Of a stretch of 64,000 nt of DNA, positions 17,740 through 25,967 are shown piece by piece (positions within the stretch are counted from its first letter, which is position 1; each line of letters begins with the position of its first letter). The notes beneath the pieces were generated by a model. It did no database searches, was not told the origin of the DNA, and was given only the letters and a program-made list of their open reading frames with translations. The stretch is from Bacillota bacterium (lineage in GTDB: Bacteria > Bacillota > Clostridia > Peptostreptococcales > Acidaminobacteraceae): NCBI GenBank assembly GCA_020161295.1, contig JAIUOA010000010.1, positions 1-64,000 of the forward strand. Direction: 5' to 3'. The translations under genes and the position numbers were made by a program.

Positions 17740-18825
17740 TTATTGATGACCGTTATAGGCGGCTTCCGCTTCGGAAACGAGTGTTTCCACAAGCTTCGGC
17801 ACTGTGGTGATTTCATTGACTTTATAGACATTTGCTCCTGCGAAGATTAAACCTGATTCGAGATCGCCTGTGACAGAAGACACGAGTGCCTGCGAGATGC
17901 AATATGGCGTCGTCGCAGGATTACAGGTGGCGAGGCAGTTGACACAGCGTTCGATTTTAGGCCTTCTACCTTCAGCGATGCGTTTAATCAAACTGTTGTT
18001 AAGCGCGCGACCCGGCATGCCCACGGGACTAATGATGATTTCCACGTCTTCTTCTGTAGAAGCGACATAGGCCTGCTTAAAGGCGTCGTCCGCGTCACAC
18101 TCTTCGGTTGCGACGAAGCGCGTGGCCATTTGAACACCATCAGCGCCGTAAGAGAGCATCTCTGCGATGTCTTTACCATCGAAAACGCCACCAGCGAAAA
18201 TCACGGGAATTTTACGCGCGTACTTTTCTTCATAGGGTTTAAGGGCGTTTTTCACGCCTTGAATCACTGTTTTCGGATCAAAATTGTTTTCGAGGATGTC
18301 TTCCTTCGAGAAGCCCAAATGACCGCCTGCCAATACCCCTTCGATGACCACTGCGTCAGGTGCGACCTGATGGTTGCGGTCCCATAATTTAGCCAGGAGC
18401 TGAGTTGCTTTAACAGATGAAACGATGGGAACGATTTTTGTGGCAGAGCCCTTCACCATGGAAGGTAGCTCGGTTGGAAGTCCAGCACCCGATATGATAA
18501 AGTCGACGCCCTCTTTCACAGCCACAGCCACATGTTCTTTATAATTATTCATGGCTACCATAAAGTTGATGCCGATTAAGCCATTTTGAGTCTTTTCTTT
18601 TGCCAGCCTGATTTCGTTCTTAAGTGCACGCAGATTGGCTTCGAGCCTGTTTTGGTAAAAATCAGGATCTCTAAAGCCGAGATTGACACCGGATATTACA
18701 CCAAGTCCGCCTGCGTTAGTCACTGCTGAAGCTAGACCTGACCGAGTGACGCCCACGCCCATGGCACCAAGTACGATGGGAAATTTTACACTTAACTGAC
18801 CAATTTTTAGTTCAGGAAGTTTCAT
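17740..18825 (-). CDS. Flavin-dependent oxidoreductase, nitronate monooxygenase/FabK family
   Basis: FMN-binding TIM-barrel protein of 361 residues. Family motifs include GAMGVGVTRSGLASAVTNAG near the N-terminus, IEGVLAGGHLGF in the middle and FAGGVFDGKDIAEMLSYGAD near the FMN phosphate site. The C-terminal region has a cysteine group (CVNCLATCNP and YC) seen in clostridial members but of unclear function. It could be a nitronate monooxygenase or an enoyl-ACP reductase-like enzyme; no fatty-acid genes flank it, so neither is assured. ATG at 18825 has GGAGG ahead; the longer upstream reading lacks such a site. Confidence 0.82.
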   Translation of the reverse strand: MKLPELKIGQLSVKFPIVLGAMGVGVTRSGLASAVTNAGGLGVISGVNLGFRDPDFYQNRLEANLRALKNEIRLAKEKTQNGLIGINFMVAMNNYKEHVAVAVKEGVDFIISGAGLPTELPSMVKGSATKIVPIVSSVKATQLLAKLWDRNHQVAPDAVVIEGVLAGGHLGFSKEDILENNFDPKTVIQGVKNALKPYEEKYARKIPVIFAGGVFDGKDIAEMLSYGADGVQMATRFVATEECDADDAFKQAYVASTEEDVEIIISPVGMPGRALNNSLIKRIAEGRRPKIERCVNCLATCNPATTPYCISQALVSSVTGDLESGLIFAGANVYKVNEITTVPKLVETLVSEAEAAYNGHQ

Positions 18826-18862
18826 GTTGCCTCCAAATAAATAAAATAAGTAAACCCATCTC

Positions 18863-18891
18863 ATCATATCTTAGAGTGGGACCTGATTCAA
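18863..18891 (-). promoter_or_regulatory. Promoter for the flavin oxidoreductase gene
   Basis: On the minus strand TTGAAT (18891-18886), a 17-base spacer and TATGAT (18868-18863) lie about 40 bases before the start codon. Confidence 0.65.
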
Positions 18892-18963
18892 TTCATCCGG
18901 ATTAAATGCTATAAATCCTTTATAAATTTTCAGAGGGTTGTTATATTTCTTTTAAAACCGGTG

Positions 18964-18992
18964 TAGCAATTTTAAATAATGCAGTTTATAAT
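18964..18992 (+). promoter_or_regulatory. Promoter for ilvE
   Basis: A consensus TATAAT lies at 18987-18992, with a weak -35 TAGCAA (18964-18969) at 17 bases. No T-box or other amino-acid-sensing leader is seen in the short leader that follows. Confidence 0.55.
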
Positions 18993-19045
18993 GGACTTGG
19001 GTAACCTTTTTCCAAGATCATATGAATTTGAAAGGGGCTTGGAAG

Positions 19046-20071
19046 ATGAGTAAAAATGTTTCAATCGAATGGGAGAAATTGAGCTTCAGCTACACCAAAA
19101 CCGACTTGCGTTATGTTTCCATGTGGAAGGATGGCGCATGGGACGAAGGTAAGCTCGTGGAAGACAACATGATCAGCATCAGTGAAGCGTCTACAGCGAT
19201 TCACTACGGTCAGCAGTGCTTCGAAGGACTTAAGGCGTACAGAACTCCAAATGGAGACGTACAGCTGTTTAGACCTGACGAAAATGCTAAGCGTATGATT
19301 CACAGCTGTCAGCGTGTGCTCATGCCAGAAGTACCGGTAGAGAAGTTTATCGATGCTTGCGTTCAAGTGGTTAAAGCGAACATGCACTTCGTACCACCTT
19401 ACGGTACTGGCGCGACGCTGTATCTCAGACCTTATGTCATCGGTGTTGGCCATAACCTCGGCGTTAGAACCGCTCCTGAGTTTATGTTCGGCGTGTTTGC
19501 CGTACCTGTCGGTCCTTATTTCAAGGGCGGTATGGCACCGGTAAACTTTACCATTGCAGATATGGACCGTGCAGCACCACATGGTACTGGCGCAGCTAAA
19601 GTAGGTGGTAACTACGCAGGTAGCTTACTTCCAAACTATGAAGCGAAAAAGCGTGGATTTGCGGATTGTATCTATTTGGATCCAGCGACACATTCGAAAA
19701 TTGAAGAAGTTGGCGCTGCTAACTTTTTCGGGATTACAAATGACGGCAAGTTTGTAACACCTATTTCACCATCGATTTTGCCGAGTATCACGAAGTATTC
19801 TTTGATGTATTTAGCAGAAAACTATTTAAAACTTCAGGTCGAAGAACGCGATTGCTATATCGACAACCTCAGTGAATTCATCGAAGCTGGGGCTTGTGGA
19901 ACAGCAGCCGTTATCACACCAATCGGCGGTATTGAATACAAAGGGCAACTACATGTATTCCACAGTGAAACAGAAGTAGGCCCTGTCACCAGAAAACTCT
20001 ACGACACCCTTGTGGGAATCCAGTTTGGTGAGATAGAAGCACCAGAAGGATGGATCTATAAAGTCGAATAG
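19046..20071 (+). CDS. ilvE: Branched-chain amino acid aminotransferase
   Basis: Fold-type IV PLP enzyme of 341 residues that interconverts valine, leucine and isoleucine with their 2-oxo acids, using glutamate/2-oxoglutarate. Diagnostic stretches are HYGQQCFEGLKAYR near residue 60, the PLP lysine in GAAKVGGNYAGSL, and TVGAANFFGI-like and ACGTAAVITPI segments (here EVGAANFFGI and GACGTAAVITPI) that bind the cofactor phosphate. The length fits the longer BCAT subgroup. ATG at 19046 lies 8 bases after AAAGGGG; ATG at 19022 lacks a site. It stands alone between a promoter and a terminator. Confidence 0.93.
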   Translation: MSKNVSIEWEKLSFSYTKTDLRYVSMWKDGAWDEGKLVEDNMISISEASTAIHYGQQCFEGLKAYRTPNGDVQLFRPDENAKRMIHSCQRVLMPEVPVEKFIDACVQVVKANMHFVPPYGTGATLYLRPYVIGVGHNLGVRTAPEFMFGVFAVPVGPYFKGGMAPVNFTIADMDRAAPHGTGAAKVGGNYAGSLLPNYEAKKRGFADCIYLDPATHSKIEEVGAANFFGITNDGKFVTPISPSILPSITKYSLMYLAENYLKLQVEERDCYIDNLSEFIEAGACGTAAVITPIGGIEYKGQLHVFHSETEVGPVTRKLYDTLVGIQFGEIEAPEGWIYKVE

Positions 20072-20101
20072 TAACCGTCGTAAAGTCGTTCGCGCAAAAT
20101 T

Positions 20102-20153
20102 AAAAGTTGTTACGGATCTTATCATTAGACCTGTAACAACTTTTTCTTTTTTG
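20102..20153 (+). terminator. Intrinsic terminator after ilvE
   Basis: AAAAGTTGTTAC (20102-20113) pairs with GTAACAACTTTT (20133-20144). TTTTTCTTTTTT follows. Confidence 0.9.
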
Positions 20154-20161
20154 GTGTTTGG

Positions 20162-20818
20162 TTAAAGCGTAGAAAAGGGGGCATCCGAGTGAAAATGATA
20201 CTTTTTCCCAAATAATCTAAAGCTTAAATCCGTCGCCCATAAGTGCATGGACTTCTTATAATAGTGACCATACTGTGCGCCATATTTTTCATCTCCGAGA
20301 ACCGGATGACCCATCTGTGCCATCTGGACCCTAATTTGATGCTGCCGCCCAGTGTGTAGGCGAATTTCCAGTAATGATAGCGGGCCATCCTCACAGGTCG
20401 TCATATGGACCAGGCGATAGGAAAGCTTTGCTTCCTTTCCCCCAGGAGTACCTGGTGGAACGACTTTTACGAAATTCAACTTCTCATCGATAAGCAGCGT
20501 ATGGGATAGCGTGGCCTCATTTGAAGCTATGGCTCCTTCTACCAATGTAGCGTAGCGCTTATCAACTTCATGACTGGCAAAAATAGCGCTAAGCTTCTTA
20601 GCCGCATTTGGTGTTTTCGCAAAAACCACCACGCCACCGGTATGACGATCGAGTCGATGCACCAGCCCTAAATAGGAAAGTGGTTTACCGAGCATGAATT
20701 CATAATGGTCTTTCGTGCGGTCCATTAAAGATAATGTCCCTGTCTTATCTGGCTGAACGGGACAATTTTGGGGTTTTTCAACGGCTATCAAATGCGCGTC
20801 TTCATAAAGAATGTGCAT
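20162..20818 (-). CDS. RluA-family RNA pseudouridine synthase
   Basis: Enzyme of 218 residues that isomerises uridine to pseudouridine in rRNA or tRNA. The catalytic RluA motif GLVHRLDRHTGGVVVFAK holds the nucleophilic aspartate, and the later HTGRQHQIRVQMAQMGHPVLGD block is the second family signature. There is no N-terminal S4 domain, so it belongs to the short, single-domain subgroup. The exact RNA position is unknown. ATG at 20818 is preferred over GTG at 20824. It runs divergently from the gene at 20889. Confidence 0.9.
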   Translation of the reverse strand: MHILYEDAHLIAVEKPQNCPVQPDKTGTLSLMDRTKDHYEFMLGKPLSYLGLVHRLDRHTGGVVVFAKTPNAAKKLSAIFASHEVDKRYATLVEGAIASNEATLSHTLLIDEKLNFVKVVPPGTPGGKEAKLSYRLVHMTTCEDGPLSLLEIRLHTGRQHQIRVQMAQMGHPVLGDEKYGAQYGHYYKKSMHLWATDLSFRLFGKKYHFHSDAPFSTL

Positions 20819-20888
20819 AATCACCTTTTAGATTTCGGATTTTTGGGTATAAATAAATGATGAAATCAATTGCTTTGAGGTGATTCAG

Positions 20889-21404
20889 ATGGATAAAATC
20901 ACACAAATGACCGGGGTTTTAAATTATGTGAAAGGGCAGAAATCCCCTGGCCAAATTTCGTCTGAAACAATCAAACCTTCTCCCTATGCACTTAAGGTTG
21001 TACCTGCAGAAGATCGGTTAAGTACACTTTCCGAAATATTTGGCGATAAGACCCTTAAACAGATGGGATTAGTAGAGTGTCAAACCTGTAGTTCAAGAAC
21101 TTATGTGGATGGGTCAGATGATCCAGGTGTTTCATTTAAGACCCCCACAGGCGTTTCCCCAGAAGCCTCATTTGCAGCAGTTTCTGCTCATGAGCAAGAG
21201 CACGTGAGTAACGAGCGGCAATCCGCACATGCAGAGGGAAGAGAGGTCATCGCTCAAAGCGTACAGGTCTTTATCAGCGTGTGCCCTGAATGCGGAAAAG
21301 CCTATGCTTCAGGGGGTGTTACCAAAACCACGACGGCTTCAAAAACACCCTACCAAAATCCACTCATGAACCTTTTAGGCAACCTGCTCGATGCGAAAGG
21401 GTAA
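20889..21404 (+). CDS. Putative metalloprotease, SprA-related family
   Basis: Protein of 171 residues that I assign tentatively to the SprA-related (PF12118-like) family. The core shows AHEQEHV, a zinc-protease HExxH-like site, followed by a helical stretch with EVIAQSVQVF and then CPECGKAYASGGVT, a C-x2-C knuckle. An additional C-x2-C (CQTCSSRTY) lies at about residues 61-64. No signal peptide or membrane segment is evident. ATG at 20889 follows TGAGGTG. The neighbours (pseudouridine synthase, GDPD) do not hint at a role. Proteolytic activity is inferred only from the HEQEH motif. Confidence 0.65.
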   Translation: MDKITQMTGVLNYVKGQKSPGQISSETIKPSPYALKVVPAEDRLSTLSEIFGDKTLKQMGLVECQTCSSRTYVDGSDDPGVSFKTPTGVSPEASFAAVSAHEQEHVSNERQSAHAEGREVIAQSVQVFISVCPECGKAYASGGVTKTTTASKTPYQNPLMNLLGNLLDAKG

Positions 21405-21424
21405 CTTACAAACGCTGATGGTTA

Positions 21425-22165
21425 TCAGCGTTTCGTTATTTTTTGGCGTAGAGCGACCATTTTTTCTGGTGTGTCTGTGATGATGCTATGGCATCCAGCC
21501 TCTATAAGGACGCGTGCCACATCGGGATCATTTACCGTATAGACATTGAGTGCGATACCTTCCTCATTTAGTTCCCGAAGGCTATCGGCATCTAGCGCTT
21601 GAAAAGCCGGGTGATAGAATTCTGCCTTTAGAAGTCTTAGATACCGCCATGGTTGTACCATTTTGCAATCGGTAAGAACCCCGATTAAAGCATGTGGCGC
21701 GATGGCCTTAATCGTCTGAAGAACCGTGTGGTCGAATGAAGAATAAATGACTTGTTCACGCGTCAGTAGCCTTTGGCAGAGCGCGAGCACTTTCTTTTCG
21801 ATATCAGGATATTGTGAATGACCTGCTTTGAGCTCCACATTTAGAAGAAGGGTCTTTCCTTGCTTGCTTTCAAGTGCCAGCAACAAAGCGATGACTTCGT
21901 CTAAAGTGGGGATGGGTTGGATTTGATCTTTGAACTTTACCTTGAACTGTTTTAGTTCTTCTAGTGTAAAATCGTTAATTTTCCCTGAAACGCCGCACAT
22001 GCGGTCTAAAGTAAAGTCGTGAAAAACCATAATATGGCCATCCTTTGATAAATGGACATCAAGCTCGATGCCATCCGCACCACAGGAAATCGCGTGGTCA
22101 AAAGAGGCTAACGTGTTTTCCGCATGGGTGGCCTTTGCCCCTCTATGCCCTAAAATCAACGTCAT
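21425..22165 (-). CDS. Glycerophosphodiester phosphodiesterase
   Basis: TIM-barrel hydrolase of 246 residues that splits glycerophosphodiesters into sn-glycerol 3-phosphate and an alcohol. The start is MTLILGHRGAKATHAENTL, with the catalytic HRG and the AENT glutamate. DGIELDVHLSKDGHIMVFHD supplies the metal-binding Glu and Asp and the second catalytic His. There is no signal peptide, so it is cytosolic (UgpQ type). The ATG follows AAAGGAG. It lies 46 bases downstream of cobT on the same strand but may have its own promoter inside the end of cobT. Confidence 0.92.
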   Translation of the reverse strand: MTLILGHRGAKATHAENTLASFDHAISCGADGIELDVHLSKDGHIMVFHDFTLDRMCGVSGKINDFTLEELKQFKVKFKDQIQPIPTLDEVIALLLALESKQGKTLLLNVELKAGHSQYPDIEKKVLALCQRLLTREQVIYSSFDHTVLQTIKAIAPHALIGVLTDCKMVQPWRYLRLLKAEFYHPAFQALDADSLRELNEEGIALNVYTVNDPDVARVLIEAGCHSIITDTPEKMVALRQKITKR

Positions 22166-22210
22166 ACCGGCTCCTTTGTGTTAACGTAATGGTGGAAAAC
22201 TTCCATTACC

Positions 22211-22240
22211 ATTATACCACAGCAATCCCTGCCTCCTCAA
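22211..22240 (-). promoter_or_regulatory. Possible promoter for the GDPD gene
   Basis: On the minus strand TTGAGG (22240-22235), an 18-base spacer and TATAAT with TGG before it (22216-22211) overlap the last codons and stop of cobT. Transcription of the downstream GDPD gene may thus be independent of the B12 switch. Confidence 0.5.
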
Positions 22241-23246
22241 AGGTAATCATATCATTTAACATGGCGAGGGCACTTTCGACTAGATTGAAGGCTAGAACAG
22301 CACCGCTACCTTCACCGAGACGCATATTAAGGTGTAGGTAGGGCTTCACGCCTAATAAGGAGCTGGCAAGCGCCGCACTCTTCTCCTCAGAAGCATGTGA
22401 CGGAATGATGTAATCCGAGACCCCTTCGAATAACCTGCAAGCCAAAATTGCAGAAATCGATGAGATGTAACCGTCTATGATGACAGGAACACGATTATGC
22501 GCTGCGCCGAGGATGATACCTGTCATTCCTGCAATCTCTAATCCCCCCACCTTTGCCAGCATATCCAGTGGATCATTAGGATCGATGCTTTTTCCTTCGA
22601 TGGCGCGCTTGATGACTGCAGCCTTATGCGGTAGCTTTTCTGTCGGAAAGTTGGCGCCGATGCCTACCAGTGACTCTGGTGACTGACCACTTAATAACGA
22701 AAGCAGTGCCGTACTTGGAGTGGTGTTGCCGATTCCCATCTCGCCGATGGCCAGAAGGTTGTGACCTTCGCTAATGGCTTGCTTCGCAGCCATAATGCCC
22801 ACTTCAATGGCACGCTCTACCTCAGATCGCGTCATGGCGTCGCCGATAGCGATGTTATCAGTACCACGCTTTACCTTTTGATTGATCAGTAATTCATGTG
22901 AGTCCTCGGTATCGATGCCGATATCCACAGTGTAAACCTTAGCACCATTTAGCTTGGCCAGTGCACCTACGCCAGATACCCCTTTCGCGATGTTAATCGA
23001 CTGAATAAGTGTCACTATTTTCGGCGCTGAAGCGATGCCCTCGTCGCACACGCCATGATCAGCACACATGACGATGACCGCTTTGCCAGTAATAGTGGGA
23101 CGTTCAACACCATAGATGCCGGATAGCTTAACGGCGAGATCTTCTAATGCGCCTAGTGAACCCTGCGGTTTCACCAATTGATCGACACGGGTTTTGGTTT
23201 TTTTCATCGTGGCTTCATTGAGCCCCTGAAGCTTAATGTTTTTCAT
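22212..23246 (-). CDS. cobT: Nicotinate-nucleotide--dimethylbenzimidazole phosphoribosyltransferase
   Basis: Cytosolic enzyme of 344 residues that makes alpha-ribazole phosphate for the lower ligand of cobalamin. Family features include VKPQGSLG-like sequence (here LVKPQGSLGALEDLA), CADHGVCDEGI, GEMGIGNTTPSTAL and the C-terminal LGEGSGAVLAF, whose Glu is the catalytic base in Salmonella CobT. ATG at 23246 has AGGAGG 6 bases ahead; upstream in-frame starts would run into the leader RNA. No other cobalamin gene is nearby. A B12 riboswitch with terminator precedes it. Confidence 0.94.
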   Translation of the reverse strand: MKNIKLQGLNEATMKKTKTRVDQLVKPQGSLGALEDLAVKLSGIYGVERPTITGKAVIVMCADHGVCDEGIASAPKIVTLIQSINIAKGVSGVGALAKLNGAKVYTVDIGIDTEDSHELLINQKVKRGTDNIAIGDAMTRSEVERAIEVGIMAAKQAISEGHNLLAIGEMGIGNTTPSTALLSLLSGQSPESLVGIGANFPTEKLPHKAAVIKRAIEGKSIDPNDPLDMLAKVGGLEIAGMTGIILGAAHNRVPVIIDGYISSISAILACRLFEGVSDYIIPSHASEEKSAALASSLLGVKPYLHLNMRLGEGSGAVLAFNLVESALAMLNDMITFEEAGIAVV

Positions 23247-23296
23247 AATGAACCTCCTGATTTTATATGTGTATAGGCCGGTAGACAAAATTTGAA

Positions 23297-23361
23297 AACA
23301 AAAAAAGTCCATTACTCGTTTTACGCACCTCAAAAAAAGTGGTTAACAAGTAATGAACTTT
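23297..23361 (-). terminator. Terminator of the cobT leader
   Basis: On the minus strand AAAGTTCATTACTTGTT (23361-23345) pairs, with two G-U pairs, with AACGAGTAATGGACTTT (23320-23304), followed by a run of T. It lies between the B12 aptamer and cobT and is the likely expression platform. Confidence 0.85.
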
Positions 23362-23384
23362 ACCGTCGCTCATTATGTCTATTA

Positions 23385-23527
23385 CAGGCAGGTCTCCTGG
23401 CTCGATTTCATCGCCTATTGCGCCTTCCCAGAACTCCAGTGGCATTTGCAATCGCTCAATCATACAGTGATGGGTTCGCTTAGGACTTTCACCTAATTCC
23501 CTATTCTCCGATTTGGCACCTATAACT
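23385..23527 (-). ncRNA. Cobalamin (B12) riboswitch
   Basis: Read on the minus strand, the leader holds the B12 box AGCCAGGAGACCTGCC (23402-23387), preceded by GGGAAGGC, GCCACTG, GGTGAAAGTCC and AATAGGGAAT elements in the order of the cobalamin riboswitch, and an opening TATAGGTGCC at about 23523. A terminator follows before cobT. In this class adenosylcobalamin binding normally turns expression off. The edges given are approximate. Confidence 0.92.
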
Positions 23528-23533
23528 GGTATT

Positions 23534-23562
23534 AGTTTAGCGGAGAGTCGGTATAATGTCAA
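23534..23562 (-). promoter_or_regulatory. Promoter of the cobT leader
   Basis: On the minus strand TTGACA (23562-23557), a 17-base spacer and TAAACT (23539-23534) lie just before the B12 aptamer. Confidence 0.78.
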
Positions 23563-23607
23563 CTCAACCTTAGTAATTATAAAAAAATTTTAGTGCTTAC
23601 TAAAAAA

Positions 23608-23635
23608 TTGCAAAGCCGAGAATTCATGATATAAT
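23608..23635 (+). promoter_or_regulatory. Promoter for the aminotransferase gene at 23706
   Basis: TTGCAA (23608-23613), a 16-base spacer and an extended -10, TGATATAAT (23627-23635). Confidence 0.7.
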
Positions 23636-23705
23636 AGTGATGGAGTATTTGAAGTGTCGAGGGGATTATAGACGCAAATTTTGGGTTGCTTAAGGAGGCG
23701 CTATT

Positions 23706-24893
23706 ATGATATCGAAAGAAGTCCATGAGAATTTGAAGAATGCATCTTGGATCAGAAGAATGTTCGTAGAAGGCAGCAAACTGAGAGAACAGTTTGGAGA
23801 TGAAAATGTCTATGATTTCAGTTTAGGAAATCCTTACTTTGAGCCGCCGAAATCAGTAACCAATAAGCTAAGAGAAGTGGTTAATGCGGATATTGAAGGG
23901 GCACACCGCTACATGGATAACGCCGGGTTTAAAGACGTCAGACAAAAGGTGGCGAACGCCATCAATCGTGACATCGTGAAGCCTTTAGGCTTTGAACATG
24001 TGCTGATGACAGTTGGGGCTGCAGGCGGTATAAACGTGCTTCTTAGAACTGTACTTGATGCCGGTGACGAAGTCATTATCTTTGCACCGTATTTTGCTGA
24101 GTACATCTTTTATATTAAAAATCATAACGGGGTTCCAGTCATTATTAAAACCGACGAGCGAAATTTTGAACCCGACCTTGAGTTGTTCGAGAAAAGCATC
24201 ACAGCGAAAACGAGAGCGGTACTGGTTAACTCACCGAATAATCCTACAGGGGTGATTTACTCTGATGAGACCCTTAAGAAGCTCGGCGAAATACTCACCA
24301 AAAAAGAAGAAGAATTCGGTAGAGAAATCTATATGATTTCCGACGAACCTTATAAAGCCCTAGTCTATGATGGACATGTGGTTCCGAATATTCACAACTA
24401 TTTTAGACACAGCATCATGGTCAACTCCTATTCTAAATCACTGGGACTTGCAGGAGAGCGTATCGGGTATATCGCCATTAACAGCCAGTTTGAGGACGCA
24501 GAGCTCTTTATGAGTGGTCTGGCTTTTGCTAACAGAACACTTGGGTTTGTTAATGCACCCGCGATTTGGCAAAAGGTTATTTCCGATTCGTTGGAAGAAT
24601 CCGTCGATATTTCTCAGTATCAAGTACGCCGCGATTTATTGTTCAAAAAGCTAAGTGAACTTGGCTTTGAAATGGTAGAGCCAAAAGGGGCGTTCTATTT
24701 ATTCCCTAAAGCGCTGGAAGCAGACGACGTGGCATTTGTCATGGAAGCTAAAAAGTTCAATATTCTTTTGGTTCCAGGCAGCGGATTCGGTTACCCAGGT
24801 TACTTCAGAATTTCCTACTGCGTCGATTTGGGCATGATTGAACGTTCGCTACCAGCATTTGAAAAACTCGTCGCATATTATAAAAACAAGTAG
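23706..24893 (+). CDS. PLP-dependent aminotransferase, class I/II
   Basis: Fold-type I aminotransferase of 395 residues. Recognisable elements are the N-terminal FSLGNPYFEPP, TVGAAGGINVLLRT near the cofactor, NSPNNPTGVIYS with the pyridine-side residues, SDEPYKALVYD, the PLP lysine in NSYSKSLGLAGERIGY, and the carboxylate-binding arginine in FRISYCVD. It is related to aspartate aminotransferase, but the substrate cannot be fixed. The gene is single, with its own promoter and a bidirectional terminator, and an AAGGAGG ribosome-binding site. Confidence 0.88.
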   Translation: MISKEVHENLKNASWIRRMFVEGSKLREQFGDENVYDFSLGNPYFEPPKSVTNKLREVVNADIEGAHRYMDNAGFKDVRQKVANAINRDIVKPLGFEHVLMTVGAAGGINVLLRTVLDAGDEVIIFAPYFAEYIFYIKNHNGVPVIIKTDERNFEPDLELFEKSITAKTRAVLVNSPNNPTGVIYSDETLKKLGEILTKKEEEFGREIYMISDEPYKALVYDGHVVPNIHNYFRHSIMVNSYSKSLGLAGERIGYIAINSQFEDAELFMSGLAFANRTLGFVNAPAIWQKVISDSLEESVDISQYQVRRDLLFKKLSELGFEMVEPKGAFYLFPKALEADDVAFVMEAKKFNILLVPGSGFGYPGYFRISYCVDLGMIERSLPAFEKLVAYYKNK

Positions 24894-24926
24894 TTTTGAA
24901 CGACTAGGTTAGTAATTGAAAAAGAT

Positions 24927-24962
24927 AAGACCTTGATTTCCAGCTGAAATCAAGGTCTTTAT
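24927..24962. terminator. Bidirectional terminator
   Basis: AAGACCTTGATTTC (24927-24940) pairs with GAAATCAAGGTCTT (24946-24959) around a 5-base loop. It lies between the convergent aminotransferase and corA genes. Confidence 0.88.
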
Positions 24963-24979
24963 ACTTTTTCGGGAGTGAG

Positions 24980-25912
24980 CTAAAACAATTTCTTCCTCAC
25001 CATAAACATGGCAATCAAGCTTGAAATCGCTAAAGAAATCGCGATGATAATCATAAAGGCATGTGGTTGTCCCGATAGCGGCACGGGCACATTCATACCG
25101 AAGAAACTCGCAATCATGGTAGGGATTGTTAAAACAATCGTAATCGAAGTTAAAAATTTCATGACCATGTTTAAATTATTTGAAATAACAGAAGCAAAGG
25201 CGTCCATCGTGCCACTTAAAATATTGCTATAGATGTTAGCCATTTCGATCGCCTGTTTATTTTCAATAATGACATCTTCCAGTAAATCTTCGTCCTCAGG
25301 ATACTTTTTTATGCTTTCAATTTTCAGCATTTTTTCAAGGACGATTTCATTGCTACGCAATGATGTCGTAAAATAAACCAAGCTCTTTTCCAAGTCGAGT
25401 AGTTGAATCAGTTCTTTGTTCTTCATCGATTTGTGCAGTTCACGTTCGATGTTATTGCTCATCTTATCAATCTGCTTTAAGTAATTCAAATAGTAAGTGG
25501 CATTTTTATAAAGAAGCTGTAAAATAAAACGCGTTTTCTTAAAAGTGTAGAAGCTCTTGATTTTCCCTGAGATAAAATCGCTCACCAAAGGAATCTCTTT
25601 CGTGCACACGGTGATGATATTTTCTTTAGCGATAATGATGCCGAATGGTAAGGTTGTATAGATGACAGACGAATCATGCATTTCGGCGAGTGGAACGTCG
25701 ACGAGAATCAGCGTACAATCCTCTTCAACTTCTATACGCGCCCGTTCTTCCTCATCTAGTGCTGCCATAAGAAAATCGCGTGGTATCCCTATCGCATCAC
25801 AAACTGAAGAAATTTCTCTTTCTGTCGGTGACACGAGGTGAATCCAGCTGTTATCCTCGATTTCGCTAAGGGTTTGTAACCCGAGGGCATTTGTTTTAAA
25901 AAATTTAATCAT
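24980..25912 (-). CDS. corA: CorA-family magnesium/divalent cation channel
   Basis: Membrane channel for Mg2+ (or Co2+/Ni2+), 310 residues. A cytosolic N-terminal domain (about 1-240) rich in helices precedes two C-terminal membrane helices. The signature GMN (FFGMNVPVP) closes the first helix, and a basic tail (VRKKLF) ends the protein, as in the family. ATG at 25912 has GGAGGT 5-6 bases ahead; an upstream in-frame start at 25930 would cover that site. It is transcribed from its own promoter through a 175-base leader with a leader ORF, stacked hairpins and a terminator, described separately. Confidence 0.93.
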   Translation of the reverse strand: MIKFFKTNALGLQTLSEIEDNSWIHLVSPTEREISSVCDAIGIPRDFLMAALDEEERARIEVEEDCTLILVDVPLAEMHDSSVIYTTLPFGIIIAKENIITVCTKEIPLVSDFISGKIKSFYTFKKTRFILQLLYKNATYYLNYLKQIDKMSNNIERELHKSMKNKELIQLLDLEKSLVYFTTSLRSNEIVLEKMLKIESIKKYPEDEDLLEDVIIENKQAIEMANIYSNILSGTMDAFASVISNNLNMVMKFLTSITIVLTIPTMIASFFGMNVPVPLSGQPHAFMIIIAISLAISSLIAMFMVRKKLF

Positions 25913-25935
25913 TCGTAACCTCCTTTTCATGACAA

Positions 25936-25967
25936 ATAAAAGACCATCTAAATGATCTTTAGATGGT
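25936..25967 (-). terminator. Attenuator terminator in the corA leader
   Basis: On the minus strand ACCATCTAAA (25967-25958) pairs perfectly with TTTAGATGGT (25952-25943) around GATCA, then CTTTTATTT. It stands 13 bases before the corA ribosome-binding site. The 5' arm and loop contain CTAAAGAT (25962-25955), the exact complement of ATCTTTAG (26007-26000) farther upstream, which gives a competing antiterminator. Confidence 0.85.

Noticed and set aside
18964..19045. T-box or other amino-acid leader before ilvE
   Set aside because: The leader is short and lacks the T-box AGGGTGG-type motif and any terminator.
19061..19582. Open reading frame of 173 codons antisense to ilvE
   Set aside because: IlvE is certain on the plus strand; the antisense frame has no family features.
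23263..23562. Open reading frame of 99 codons on the minus strand upstream of cobT
   Set aside because: It lies entirely within the cobT promoter, B12 riboswitch and terminator, so the frame is a by-product of structured RNA.
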